Assembly: GCF_016888165.1 (NCBI RefSeq)
Contig: NZ_JACSWC010000394.1
Location: 1-42,269, forward strand
Reading direction: 5' to 3'
DNA length: 42,269 nt
Origin: Halomicronema sp. CCY15110
GTDB taxonomy: Bacteria; Cyanobacteriota; Cyanobacteriia; Phormidesmidales; Phormidesmidaceae
Shown: in pieces, positions 24,308 to 33,655 of the stretch
Position numbering within the stretch: position 1 is the stretch's first letter
How the letters are laid out: each line of letters begins with the position of its first letter
Made by a program: the position numbers and the translations under genes
The notes under the pieces: model-generated
Told to the model about the DNA's origin: nothing
Databases searched by the model: none
What the model saw: only the letters and a program-made list of their open reading frames with translations

Positions 24308-24916
24308 ATGCCTAAACTGGCCAGCGTCATCGAAGCAATTTTGTATCTCAAGGGGCGTCCACTCAATATCGCGAACCTGGCGGAATATGCTGGGTGCGAT
24401 CGCGAGATGGCCGAGGAAGGCCTCATGGATCTGATGAATGAGTACGCCCACCGCGAGAGTGCGCTGGAGATCATTGAGACCAAAGACGGTTATTGCCTGC
24501 AATTGAAATCAGGCTTTCGCCATCTGGTGGATACGCTCATTCCGTTAGATCTGGGCGTGGGGGCACTGCGAACGTTAGCCGCGATCGCCCTGCGAGGCCC
24601 CATTGCCCAGACTGACCTGATCGATATTCGGGGCTCTGGCGCATATCAACACGTCAACGAACTCGTCAACCTCGGGTTTGTGCGCAAGCGCCGCCAGGCC
24701 GATGGCCGCTCTTTTTGGCTTCAGGTGACTAATAAATTTCACCAACACTTCGAAATTGACGATTTACCCGCCTTTACTAAACAAGCTGCCCAGTCTCCAA
24801 AGGCCGCCGCCGCTGATACTGGTGACAGCTCCCATGAAGAGGCCACCGTCCTCCCCTCATCGGCCTCTGAAACCGCCGTCGAGTCGCTTTCCTCTGTCAC
24901 CGGGCCAGATGCGTAA
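24308..24916 (+). CDS. scpB: SMC-Scp complex subunit ScpB
   Basis: This 202-residue protein has the tandem winged-helix layout of ScpB. The N-terminal part opens LASVIEAILYLKGRPL and is followed by DGYCLQLKSGFRHLVDTL. The middle contains LRTLAAIALRGPIAQTDLIDIRG and HVNELVNLGFVRKRRQADGR. A Ser/Ala/Pro-rich disordered tail of about 45 residues closes the protein. ScpB pairs with ScpA on SMC to organise and segregate chromosomes. ScpA and SMC are not in the window. It starts 8 bases after the ABC ATPase gene, so the two are probably cotranscribed. Confidence 0.93.
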   Translation: MPKLASVIEAILYLKGRPLNIANLAEYAGCDREMAEEGLMDLMNEYAHRESALEIIETKDGYCLQLKSGFRHLVDTLIPLDLGVGALRTLAAIALRGPIAQTDLIDIRGSGAYQHVNELVNLGFVRKRRQADGRSFWLQVTNKFHQHFEIDDLPAFTKQAAQSPKAAAADTGDSSHEEATVLPSSASETAVESLSSVTGPDA

Positions 24917-25129
24917 CCCTCCATCGGCAGAGACCGCGTTTGGAGTCATAGCGAACCGCTAATCATTTGTTAAGGTAAAACCACACAAAACCAGGCAGGT
25001 GTTGTAAATTGACTTTCAAGCCGATAATCCCTTGATTTTCGACACTTTTACGGCATTTGCGTAGATTACCGACTGGAATAATTTAGTCAGGCGGTCTAAG
25101 GTTTAAGAGATAGGAATAGCAGGATTTCC
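24917..25129. promoter_or_regulatory. Upstream region of the DUF760 gene
   Basis: This AT-richer 213-base spacer between scpB and the DUF760 gene contains several short T- and A-rich stretches. It probably holds a promoter, but I cannot place one reliably. AGGA precedes the DUF760 ATG by about 8 bases. Confidence 0.3.
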
Positions 25130-25492
25130 ATGACATTTAACCCTGAGCGTGTTGATTTTGTAGGCCTGCATGTAGATGATGAGGCCAGTAATCAGCTGCT
25201 GAAATACCTTAAGCATCAGTCGCCGGAGGTACTGAGTCGGGTGGCACAGGCGGTCACTCCAGAGATTAAGCAGATTATTTCGCAAAATGTTCAAGGTCTC
25301 ATTGGGGTACTGCCTGGTGATGGCTTTAATGTCCAAGTTTCGACTGACCGAGAAAACTTGGCGGGACTACTGGCTTCAGCCATGATGACCGGATATTTTC
25401 TGCGGCAAATGGAACAACGGATGGAGATGGATGCGTCTCTGATGGGAGCCCTCTTTGACAGTGACGAAGAGGCTGACGATTGGGCTGAGTAA
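25130..25492 (+). CDS. DUF760 domain protein
   Basis: This 120-residue protein carries the conserved DUF760 core: SPEVLSRVAQAVTPEIKQII, SQNVQGLIGVLPGDGF, then DRENLAGLLASAMMTGYFLRQMEQRMEM (in two consecutive parts), and an acidic C-terminus. The family is restricted to cyanobacteria and plastid-bearing organisms. Plant members include proteins linked to chloroplast protein turnover, but the bacterial role is not established. No membrane segment is seen. It is monocistronic, with spacers of over 200 bases on both sides. Confidence 0.88.
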   Translation: MTFNPERVDFVGLHVDDEASNQLLKYLKHQSPEVLSRVAQAVTPEIKQIISQNVQGLIGVLPGDGFNVQVSTDRENLAGLLASAMMTGYFLRQMEQRMEMDASLMGALFDSDEEADDWAE

Positions 25493-25967
25493 GCTTTAGG
25501 GTCAGGCCACACCTGGTGGTTAGCTACATTTCAGTGACAAGTCGCCGTCGTAAATTGCTGATTGGCCAGCAGTTCAAATTTTTATCTTCACTTTTTAGGC
25601 AGCTAAGTCCACGAGACGAGATCTAGGTAGGGCGTCCATAGCTCACTCGCTGCTGTTGGTTTTTGCGCTAAGGCTGTTATGCCGTTCGTTCAGCCACCGC
25701 GATTTGATTGTGGGATGCTCGCTCCGTAAGCGGATCATTCAGCAGTGCGGTCATCGATTTTTCACCGCCATCAAGTCTCAATTGGTTGGATGACCGCTAG
25801 CAGCGGTTAGGCCGCTGGTGAAAGTGGGCAAGGTATGGAAACTGCCCAATAATTTTGCATCATATGCAGGGAATCTAAGGGCAGTCTTGCTGTCTTTAGA
25901 TTCCGCCGCCACTTTTTTCTATTCACCGCTCCTTGGCCGCCCCTGGCAAACGCGGCAAAGCGTGGGC
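25493..25967. other. 475-base convergent spacer with hairpins
   Basis: It lies between the DUF760 gene and the convergent HTH gene. It contains the 14-bp hairpin at 25871-25903 (listed separately) and a small dyad ACCGCT-AGC-AGCGGT at about 25792-25806. No gene is recognised. Confidence 0.45.
25871..25903. terminator. 14-bp hairpin in a convergent spacer
   Basis: GAATCTAAGGGCAG at 25871-25884 pairs with CTGTCTTTAGATTC at 25890-25903, including two G-U pairs in the plus-strand RNA, around the 5-base loop TCTTG. It lies 65-97 bases past the minus-strand HTH gene and almost 400 bases past the DUF760 gene. A T6 run follows 11 bases later on the plus strand. It could be a terminator or the 3' hairpin of a small RNA. 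Confidence 0.55.
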
Positions 25968-27014
25968 TTAGTTGGCGCTCAAGGCATACACTTCGCCTTC
26001 GAACAGAATTCGGGTAATGCCCTTCGCTTCTAGATACCCTTGAGTTTTGTTCAGCATGAGTGCATCGGGCACTTTGATAATGCGTTGATTGCGGCGGGCA
26101 AAGCGGCGGGCCACGCGATGATTGTCAAAAACTGGCAGCGTCCGAGCTTGCTCTTCATCAGGGGGAATCACTCCGAGTTCCGAGAAGTCTTTGAGCGGGC
26201 AGGTGATCAGTTCTGCCATGCGATCGACCACTAGGTAACAAGGCTTAGTGAGTGAGAAGCTATCAAAGGAATGAATCGTCAACTCCGATTCGCGTGGAGC
26301 GCTGTAGGGCTCGGCTTCGTCGGTGTCGTCATCCTCCTCCCAAGTTTCGTCATCCCAGTCCTCATCAGACTCTTCGTCATAATCTTCAGAGTCGGCCAAT
26401 CCTTCGGAGACCCAGGCGGCGACTTCTTGATCTTCGTTTTCGCCAACGTCGGTGGGGGGGGAGGTTAACCGGCGGGGGGCAGGAATCGTTTTTGGCTTGG
26501 TTGTTTCTGAGTCATCATCAGCCGCTTCAGCGTCGGTGGCGGCGGCTTCTGGCTGTACCGCGTCGCTGTCGCCACTCGCCGACGTTGACTGTCGCTGCCG
26601 AGATCGCCGGGTGGGACGTTCTTTGGTGGGTGTGGCAGAGGCGATCGGCTCAGGAGTGGCGTCGGGTTCTGCCGCCGTCTCGACATCCTCAGCGGGGGCG
26701 TCAGGGGCCGACGGTGTCGCCTGGTCAGCGGCATCTGCTTGATGATCGTCAGCGGCGTCCGAGGTGTAGGTTTCGGCTTCCAACTGTTCAACCACGGGAC
26801 TACTCGCCAGCGGAAAGCGGCCCCGTTCACCGCTTCGCTTCCATTTCATGAGTTTGGCATACTCCTCATCGGGGAGAACTTGCTTCAACACCCGGCTGAC
26901 GGTGCTGCTGCTGATGCCAAACTTGCTTGCTAAGGTCGAGGTCGTTTCTCCCGGTTGGCAATAGATGCTTGTGATTTGTCGTTTATCAGCGTCAGAAAGT
27001 TTGCGTGGTGCCAT
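25968..27014 (-). CDS. Helix-turn-helix protein with long acidic linker
   Basis: This 348-residue protein has an N-terminal helix-turn-helix of the transposase/Tc1-like kind (about 1-50): MAPRKLSDADKRQITSIY, then TTSTLASKFGISSSTVSRVL. A disordered segment rich in Ala, Asp, Glu, Pro and Thr spans about 75-245, including a run of Asp/Glu with Trp. A conserved C-terminal domain covers about 255-348, with SLTKPCYLVVDRMAELITCPL and LPVFDNHRVARRFARRNQRI. No catalytic DDE residues are seen, so it is not a working transposase. I would call it a DNA-binding regulator or nucleoid-type protein. The targets are unknown. Confidence 0.8.
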   Translation of the reverse strand: MAPRKLSDADKRQITSIYCQPGETTSTLASKFGISSSTVSRVLKQVLPDEEYAKLMKWKRSGERGRFPLASSPVVEQLEAETYTSDAADDHQADAADQATPSAPDAPAEDVETAAEPDATPEPIASATPTKERPTRRSRQRQSTSASGDSDAVQPEAAATDAEAADDDSETTKPKTIPAPRRLTSPPTDVGENEDQEVAAWVSEGLADSEDYDEESDEDWDDETWEEDDDTDEAEPYSAPRESELTIHSFDSFSLTKPCYLVVDRMAELITCPLKDFSELGVIPPDEEQARTLPVFDNHRVARRFARRNQRIIKVPDALMLNKTQGYLEAKGITRILFEGEVYALSAN

Positions 27015-27395
27015 TCGGGGATGCGGGTTGCTATCAGATTGACTTTAATCTTACTGCGATGCCGGGGGCTACCGATGCAATTTGCCAAAGTCGATAACGC
27101 AGTGTCAGATTTTATCAACTTTATCTCGCAATCGTTGAATTTCGATGACTGATCAGCGCGCTGGCTTCATCTGTCTTAACAACGGCAAAGGTGTGGGAAT
27201 GATCTGTGTACGGGGGCTGGGGCGCTGCGAGGGGCTGGATTCGCATCAACAAGATGGGGGCGCGATCGCGCCCATCAGCAAGTTTTTGGGCGGGGCAAAG
27301 AAATGCGAGAGGGGGGCAGCACCCAGCCAAAATTCGAGTTACGCTTAAGAGCTAATTGTCATTTTTGAGCACCGAGCCGAATAACGGATTCAGAC
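27015..27395. other. 381-base divergent spacer with a 16-bp palindrome
   Basis: It lies between the HTH gene and the aminotransferase gene. GGGCGCGATCGCGCCC at 27258-27273 is a perfect palindrome centred on HIP1. No gene or RNA is recognised. Confidence 0.5.
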
Positions 27396-28562
27396 ATGGA
27401 ATTGGCCAACAGAATTCAGCAAGTCACCCCGTCAATGACCCTGGCAATTTCCGCCAAGGCCAAGGCCATGAAAAGTGAGGGCATCGATGTTTGCAGCTTT
27501 AGCGCGGGGGAGCCGGATTTTGACACTCCGGCCCATATTAAGGAAGCGGCTAAGCGCGCTCTGGATGAAGGTAAGACTCGCTACGGCCCCGCCGCCGGAG
27601 AACCCGCCCTGCGCGAGGCGATCGCGCAAAAACTGAGAACTGATAACCATCTCGACTACCAGGCCGATAACGTCATCGTCACCAACGGTGGCAAACATTC
27701 GCTCTATGGCCTCATGATGGTGGCGATCGAGCCGGGGGATGAAGTGATCATTCCGGCCCCTTATTGGGTGAGCTATCCGGAGATGGTCAAGCTGGCGGGG
27801 GGGACGCCGATCATTGTGCAGACCACCCCTGAAAGTGACTATAAGATTACGCCGGCGCAGTTGCGGGCGGCCATCACGGACAAAACCAAGTTATTTGTCT
27901 TAAATTCACCGTCCAATCCAACGGGCACGGTCTACACTCCGGCAGAGATTCGGGCGTTGGCGGCAGTCGTGTTGGAAACTGACATTTATGTCGTTTCTGA
28001 TGAAATCTACGAAAAGATTTTATATGACGACGCCCAACATCTGAGCATTGGAGCGGTGAGTCCAGCAGTGTTTGAGCGGACGATTATCAGCAACGGCTTT
28101 GCCAAGGCTTATTCCATGACGGGGTGGCGTGTCGGTTATCTGGCAGGGCCGCAGCCCTTGATCAAAGCCATGAGCATTTTGCAGGGCCAAAGCACCTCCA
28201 ACGTCTGCACCTTTGCGCAATATGGCGCGATCACAGCCCTCACGTCCCCCCAAGACTGTGTCGAAAACATGCGCCGGGCATTTGCCGAGCGACGCGCTTT
28301 TATCTTTGACCGGGTAAACCGCATTGCGGGCCTCAAGGCGACTAAACCCAATGGGGCGTTTTATCTGTATGTCGATATCGAGAGCTTGCACCTGCCGTCG
28401 ATCGAGTTTTGTGAAACTTTGCTGCAAGAGCAACAGGTGGCCATGATTCCAGGCAAGGCATTTGGCAAAGACGGTACGGTGCGCATCTCTTATGCCAGCG
28501 ACATGGCCACCCTGGAAGAAGGAATGAATCGCCTCGAAACGTTTGTGAAAGCGCGGCTGTGA
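27396..28562 (+). CDS. Class I pyridoxal-phosphate aminotransferase, aspartate type
   Basis: This 388-residue enzyme has the fold-type I features. The substrate-side [10 protein letters not shown] is at 36-45, NSPSNPTG (Asn174) and SDEIYEKI (Asp202, Tyr205) follow, and the PLP-binding Lys237 lies in [17 protein letters not shown]. The C-terminal Arg region is GTVRISYA. The sequence belongs with the bacterial aspartate/prephenate aminotransferase subgroup (I-gamma), which makes aspartate from oxaloacetate and in some species transaminates prephenate to arogenate. Substrate choice cannot be fixed from sequence alone. The gene is monocistronic, with a 330-base gap before the RND operon. Confidence 0.92.
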   Translation: MELANRIQQVTPSMTLAISAKAKAMKSEGIDVCSFSAGEPDFDTPAHIKEAAKRALDEGKTRYGPAAGEPALREAIAQKLRTDNHLDYQADNVIVTNGGKHSLYGLMMVAIEPGDEVIIPAPYWVSYPEMVKLAGGTPIIVQTTPESDYKITPAQLRAAITDKTKLFVLNSPSNPTGTVYTPAEIRALAAVVLETDIYVVSDEIYEKILYDDAQHLSIGAVSPAVFERTIISNGFAKAYSMTGWRVGYLAGPQPLIKAMSILQGQSTSNVCTFAQYGAITALTSPQDCVENMRRAFAERRAFIFDRVNRIAGLKATKPNGAFYLYVDIESLHLPSIEFCETLLQEQQVAMIPGKAFGKDGTVRISYASDMATLEEGMNRLETFVKARL

Positions 28563-28893
28563 CGAAGCGACCTCGCATGGGGCCACAGATATTTGCCAAG
28601 TGAGGGAGCAAACCGAGTGAAGGGTGGGCGATCGCTGACCGTCCTGTCTCTGTTGGGCAGGATGTGACTACCGCCCCTGCTCCCTTGTCTTGAATGAATG
28701 GTCCAGAAATCTGCCTTTCGATAGTTACCGATCGCCTTGGTGATCGCCCACTTTTGTAAGGGATTTAATCGCCCTCGGTTATGCGTTCGGAGAGTACCGA
28801 TGTATGCGTTCGGAGAGTACCGACAAAATTATTAAGTTGCATTATGATAATCGAATTGCCTAAACGGTTCAGTTCAATTTTGGGGTCTCGGCG
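28563..28893 (+). promoter_or_regulatory. Upstream region of the RND efflux operon
   Basis: This 331-base spacer holds a duplicated 21-base unit (listed separately) and a candidate sigma-70-type promoter. CCGACA at 28820-28825, a 17-base gap and TATGAT at 28843-28848 give the -35 and -10. The first half of the spacer shows nothing further. Confidence 0.4.
28780..28823 (+). promoter_or_regulatory. Two direct repeats, likely operator of the RND operon
   Basis: A 21-base unit (TATGCGTTCGG followed by AGAGTACCGA) occurs at 28780-28800 and 28803-28823, identical and 23 bases apart, so the two lie roughly two helical turns from one another. The second copy runs into the -35 candidate. Direct repeats placed this way are typical of a regulator binding site. 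Confidence 0.55.
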
Positions 28894-30282
28894 ATGACTG
28901 CGCCCAATCTACCTTCTTCTGAAAAGCCCATGCTGACGAGTGCGGCCAGCGATCGCCGTCTTGGCGTGGGGCGTTGGCTCATCGCTGGGGGCATCGGAAT
29001 TTTGCTGTTGGCTGGCGGCTTCTTGGTCTGGCGATTTATGGGGGCTCGTGGCCAGGGCGGCATGGGCATGCCCCCCGGCGTCACCGTGCAGCTGGAGCCC
29101 GTGCAGACCGGAAATGTGCAAGATGCTTCGGAGTTTTTGGGCAGCTTAGAGGCCCAAACTGGGGTGGTGCTGCAGCCAGAGGTCTCTGGTCGGGTGACCC
29201 AGGTGTATGTGAGCGCGGGCGATCGCGTCAATCCTGGTCAGCCCATCGTCCTCATTAGTCCCGATCGCACCCAGGCCGAGGCCAACGCGGCCACAGCAAA
29301 CGCAGCGGCAGCAGAGTCGGCGCGGCAGGCAGCGGCGGCTTCATTGCAAGCCCTCTTAGCGCGCCGCGCCGAATTGGAAGCGGAACTCGCCCTCCAAGAA
29401 GCCGAATTTAATCGAACAGAGCAGTTGGTCTCCCAAGGCGCGCAGTCTCAGCAAGCGTTAGATTTGGCCCGCCGAGATTTAGAGGTGGCGCAGGCGACCC
29501 TAGCCTCGGCCCGAGACGAAATCGCCGCTGCCCAAGCCAATTTGAATCAAGCGGAAGCCAGTCTGGCCCAGGCTCAGGCCAATCAGGCGGCGGCGCAGCA
29601 GAGCTTGCAAGATCGTACTGTGACCGCTCCGATCGCTGGCACCGTCGGTAATTTGAACATCAAACTCGGCGACTTTGTCAGCACCAATACCGTCATTACC
29701 AACATTACTGAAAACGCGGCCCTAGAGCTTGATTTGCAGATCCCAATTGAGCAGCGCAATCGCTTAGAACTAGGGCTGCCGGTGGAACTGTTGTCGGTGG
29801 AGGGGGAAAACAAACTCGCCACCGGCGGCATCAGTTTTATTTCCCCGAGCACGGATCCGGATACGCAAACGGTGCTCGTCAAAGCTCGCTTTGAGAATCC
29901 GCAGGGACGACTGCAAGATGCGCAAAAAGTCGAAGCTCGCATCGTTTGGTCTGAGACCACTGGGGTGTTAGTGCCGACTGCCGCCATTACCCGCCTGGGC
30001 GGACAAACCTTTGTTTATGTCGCTGACGCCGGTACCGAAGAAGAACTGCCGCCGCCCAACGCCATGCCACCGGGCATGCCCGCGCCGGAGCAAGTTGCAC
30101 GTCTTCGCCCCGTACAGCTAGGCGAACTGCAGGGCAACAATTACGAAGTTTTGAGCGGTTTAGAGGCCGGGCAGACCATTGTGGTTTCCGGTATTTTGAA
30201 TCTGCAAGACGGCACTCCCATCTTGCCCCAGTCAGAGACTGAAGGGCCGCCCGCTGATGAGTCATCTGGCCCGGCGTCCTAG
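28894..30282 (+). CDS. RND efflux periplasmic adaptor (HlyD/AcrA family)
   Basis: This 462-residue protein has an N-terminal membrane anchor at about 30-50, then a Met/Gly-rich stretch. The first half-lipoyl follows (GVVLQPEVSGRVTQVYVSAG). A long alanine/glutamine-rich coiled coil lies at about 130-235, and the second half-lipoyl (TVTAPIAGTVGNLNIKLGD) and beta-barrel/membrane-proximal domains complete the protein. It bridges the inner-membrane pump to a TolC-type outer-membrane channel. It lies 53 bases upstream of the RND pump gene and in the same direction, so they form one operon. The outer-membrane component is not in the window, which is usual in cyanobacteria. Confidence 0.93.
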   Translation: MTAPNLPSSEKPMLTSAASDRRLGVGRWLIAGGIGILLLAGGFLVWRFMGARGQGGMGMPPGVTVQLEPVQTGNVQDASEFLGSLEAQTGVVLQPEVSGRVTQVYVSAGDRVNPGQPIVLISPDRTQAEANAATANAAAAESARQAAAASLQALLARRAELEAELALQEAEFNRTEQLVSQGAQSQQALDLARRDLEVAQATLASARDEIAAAQANLNQAEASLAQAQANQAAAQQSLQDRTVTAPIAGTVGNLNIKLGDFVSTNTVITNITENAALELDLQIPIEQRNRLELGLPVELLSVEGENKLATGGISFISPSTDPDTQTVLVKARFENPQGRLQDAQKVEARIVWSETTGVLVPTAAITRLGGQTFVYVADAGTEEELPPPNAMPPGMPAPEQVARLRPVQLGELQGNNYEVLSGLEAGQTIVVSGILNLQDGTPILPQSETEGPPADESSGPAS

Positions 30283-30335
30283 TCAGTTAATTATTTGGTT
30301 TTGCGCGATCGCATCCCGTCGTTAAGGAACACTCC

Positions 30336-33300
30336 ATGTTCGTCAACTTCTTCATCAAGCGTCCGGTTTTTGCCGCGGTGTGCGCGATCATTTTGCTGCT
30401 GGTGGGGGCAATCAGTATTCCCACCCTGCCCATCGCCCAGTTCCCGGATATCGCCCCCACCCAAATCAGCGTGCAGGCCAATTACATCGGGGCCGACGCC
30501 GAAACAGTGGAGAAGACCGTCACGAACATCCTCGAGCGCGAAATCAACGGGGTCGAAGGGCTGCGCTACATGACTTCGAGCAGCAGCAACAGCGGCACTA
30601 GTTCCATTACAGCGACTTTTGAGTCCGGTCGAGATAAAGATATTGCGGCGGTCGATGTGCAAAATCGGGTGTCACTGGCGGAACCGCAACTGCCCGAAAC
30701 TGTGCTGCAAACTGGCGTCACCGTCAGCAAAGAGAGTAGCAATATTCTGCTGGCGATGAGTGTGTACACGCCGGACGACACCTACGACGACATTTTCCTC
30801 AGCAACTACGCTGACTTGTACATCACTGATGCGCTGCGTCGGATTAAAGGCGTCGGCAACGTGGTGATCTTTGGCGAACGGACTTACGCTGTGCGACTGT
30901 GGCTCAACCCGCAACAGCTGGCGAGTCGCAACCTGACCGCTCAGGATGTGATCGATGCCTTGCGTGAGCAAAATGTGCAGGTCGGTGCCGGACAGCTGGG
31001 CCAACCGCCCGCAGATGAAGCCCAGCAATATCAGATCGACCTGCGGGCCATTGGTCGCTTTCAAGACATTGGTGAATTTGAAAATCTCATTATCAAAACG
31101 GGCGACAACGGCGAACTGGTGAAGTTTAGCGATGTGGGGCGGGTCGAACTCGGGGCCGAAAACTACAGCACGTTCCTGCGATTTCGGGGGCAAGAGGCGA
31201 TCGGTCTAGGGATTTATCAGCTGCCGGGCAGTAATGCCTTGGAAGTGGCGCAAGGAGTCAAGGCGGAGATGGCGCGGTTGGCGGAGCAGTTTCCGCCGGG
31301 GATGGAATACGGTATCGGCTTCGATACCACTGACTATGTAGAACAGTCCATGACCGAGGTGGTGTGGACGTTGGTGCAGGCCGTGGCGCTGGTCGTGCTG
31401 GTAATTTTCGTCTTTTTACAAGACTGGCGCACCACGATCATTCCGGCGGTGACCATTCCCGTAGCGCTGATCGGCACCTTCGCCATTGTCAAAATCTTTG
31501 GCTTTTCCATCAACAGTCTGACGCTGTTTGGCCTGACCCTGGCGACGGGCATGGTGGTGGATGACGCGATCGTCGTCGTTGAGGATATCGCCCGCAAAAT
31601 TCAAGACCAGGGCATGCCGCCCACTAGAGCGGCGATCGCCGCCATGCAGGAACTCACCGGCGCGGTGATTGCCACCTCGCTGGTGCTGATGGCGGTGTTT
31701 ATTCCCGTGGCCTTTTTTCCGGGCACGACGGGGGCGCTGTATCGGCAGTTTGCGCTGACGATCGCCTTTGCGATCGCCCTGTCTACTTTTAACGCCCTGA
31801 CCCTGACTCCGACCCTGGCGGGACTGCTGCTGCGGCAAAAACCGCCGATGGGGGGCTGGCTCGGTGCCTTCTTCCGACGGTTCAACCACTTTTTAGACGG
31901 ACTGCGACGGAGCTATCGCGGCACGCTGGAATTGTTGAATGCCGTGAAACCTTTAGTGTTGGCTGGGTTTGTTGCTCTGCTGGTGATTACCGGGTGGCTC
32001 TATCAGTCCGTACCTTCGGCCTTTTTGCCAGAGGAAGACCAGGGTTACTTCATTACCATCGTGCAGGGGCCAGAGGGCGTCTCCCTCAGCTACACTAGCG
32101 ACGTGATGAGCCAGGTCGAAGAAGACATTCTGGCTCTGCCCGGCGTACGGGCCACCTTTGCCGTCGGCGGTTTCAGCTTTTCTGGCAGCACGTCCAACAC
32201 CGGGGTCGTATTCACCACATTGGAACCCTGGTCGGAACGGGGACCGGGGGAATCGGTACAGGCGTTGATTGGCCAACTATTTGGCAAGTTTTCCCAAATT
32301 ACGGAGGCGCGGGTGTTTCCGGTGAATCCTCCAGCTATTCAGGGCTTGGGGCAGTTTGGGGGATTTCAATACCAACTGCAAGACCGCCAGGGCAATCTGA
32401 CCCTGAATGAACTGGTGGAAAATATGGGGGCGATGCTCGGGGCCGCGAACCAGGATCCCAATCTGCAAAATGTTTTCAGTACCTACTCTGCCGCGACGCC
32501 GCAGTTATTGATTGATGTGAATCGCGATCGCGCTAAAGCCCTGGATGTGGATATTGACGATATATTCAGCACGCTGCAAACCTATATTGGCTCCCGCTAT
32601 GTGAGCGATTTCACACTGGGGCAGCGCACCTATCGGGTCTACGTGCAGGCCGACCAGCAGTTCCGGGCTGCACCCGATGATATTGCCAAGCTGTATGTGC
32701 GTTCTGGCCGTGATGAAATGATTTCCCTGGGTAATCTGATCACCCTCACCCCCAACACGGGTGCGCAAACGATCAACCACTACAACCTCTATCGGGCGAT
32801 CGAAATCACGGGCAGTCCCGCACCGGGGGTTAGTTCTGGCGTTGCCCTCGGCACGATGGAGGAATTATCAGCCCAGGTTTTACCGCCCAGCATGGGCTAC
32901 GAATGGTCGGGCACGTCGCTAGAAGAAATCGAGTCGGGCAACCAAGCGCCGATCATCTTTGGCCTGGGTTTGGTGTTTGTCTTCCTGGTGCTCGCGGCTC
33001 AGTATGAGAGCTTTATCGACCCGGTGGTGATTCTGTTTGCGGTGCCGTTGGCGGTGCTCGGGGCGCTGTTGGCGCAAACCCTGCGGGGCTTGCCCAACGA
33101 CGTGTACTGCCAGATCGGGTTGGTGATGCTGATTGGCCTCGCCAGCAAAAACTCCATCCTGATTGTGGAATTTGCCAACCAACTGCGCGATCAGGGGCTA
33201 CCGATTGTGAAATCGGCCTTTGAAGCCGCCGAACAACGGATGCGCCCCATTCTGATGACAGCGATTTCGACCCTGAGCAGCATCTTTCCCCTGGTGATTG

Positions 33301-33515
33301 CCACGGGGGCGGGGGCCGGGAGCCGTCAATCCTTGGGCACCGCCGTCTTTGGCGGCATGTTTGTGGCCACTTTTCTGAGCTTGTTTGTGGTGCCCATTTT
33401 GTACATTGTGGTGAAGCAACTCAGCGATCGCTTCTTCGGTGGCCCGCCCCAGTCCGGTTATTTGCCAAAGCATGAGGATGAGCAACAGCTGGTTTTACCC
33501 ACCCAGCCCCGATAG
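30336..33515 (+). CDS. RND-family efflux pump, AcrB-like (HAE1)
   Basis: This 1059-residue inner-membrane transporter starts MFVNFFIKRPVFAAV, the usual HAE1 opening. It shows duplicated halves, each with one helix, a large periplasmic loop and five more helices. The proton-relay pair is Asp409-Asp410 in GMVVDDAIVVVEDIA, equivalent to Asp407/Asp408 of E. coli AcrB. The corresponding second-half helix carries GLASKNSILIVEFA with the conserved Lys. Together with the adaptor it exports hydrophobic compounds, dyes or fatty acids; the actual substrate is unknown. An AAGGA lies 11 bases before the ATG. Length and both ends are complete. Confidence 0.95.
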   Translation: MFVNFFIKRPVFAAVCAIILLLVGAISIPTLPIAQFPDIAPTQISVQANYIGADAETVEKTVTNILEREINGVEGLRYMTSSSSNSGTSSITATFESGRDKDIAAVDVQNRVSLAEPQLPETVLQTGVTVSKESSNILLAMSVYTPDDTYDDIFLSNYADLYITDALRRIKGVGNVVIFGERTYAVRLWLNPQQLASRNLTAQDVIDALREQNVQVGAGQLGQPPADEAQQYQIDLRAIGRFQDIGEFENLIIKTGDNGELVKFSDVGRVELGAENYSTFLRFRGQEAIGLGIYQLPGSNALEVAQGVKAEMARLAEQFPPGMEYGIGFDTTDYVEQSMTEVVWTLVQAVALVVLVIFVFLQDWRTTIIPAVTIPVALIGTFAIVKIFGFSINSLTLFGLTLATGMVVDDAIVVVEDIARKIQDQGMPPTRAAIAAMQELTGAVIATSLVLMAVFIPVAFFPGTTGALYRQFALTIAFAIALSTFNALTLTPTLAGLLLRQKPPMGGWLGAFFRRFNHFLDGLRRSYRGTLELLNAVKPLVLAGFVALLVITGWLYQSVPSAFLPEEDQGYFITIVQGPEGVSLSYTSDVMSQVEEDILALPGVRATFAVGGFSFSGSTSNTGVVFTTLEPWSERGPGESVQALIGQLFGKFSQITEARVFPVNPPAIQGLGQFGGFQYQLQDRQGNLTLNELVENMGAMLGAANQDPNLQNVFSTYSAATPQLLIDVNRDRAKALDVDIDDIFSTLQTYIGSRYVSDFTLGQRTYRVYVQADQQFRAAPDDIAKLYVRSGRDEMISLGNLITLTPNTGAQTINHYNLYRAIEITGSPAPGVSSGVALGTMEELSAQVLPPSMGYEWSGTSLEEIESGNQAPIIFGLGLVFVFLVLAAQYESFIDPVVILFAVPLAVLGALLAQTLRGLPNDVYCQIGLVMLIGLASKNSILIVEFANQLRDQGLPIVKSAFEAAEQRMRPILMTAISTLSSIFPLVIATGAGAGSRQSLGTAVFGGMFVATFLSLFVVPILYIVVKQLSDRFFGGPPQSGYLPKHEDEQQLVLPTQPR

Positions 33516-33655
33516 CCTTGAATCACGTTTAGGAGCCCGTTCCCCAAGCACGGCCCCTACGCGGCAAAACCGTGACCGGTATTTGATTCAAGCCACCTTT
33601 TCCGAGTACGATGCAGTGATGCGAAACACTGTAAAGAACGTGAGTTGGACGACCT

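Noticed and set aside
25968-27014. Active transposase or insertion sequence
   Set aside because: It has a transposase-like HTH only. There is no DDE catalytic core and no terminal inverted repeats flank it.
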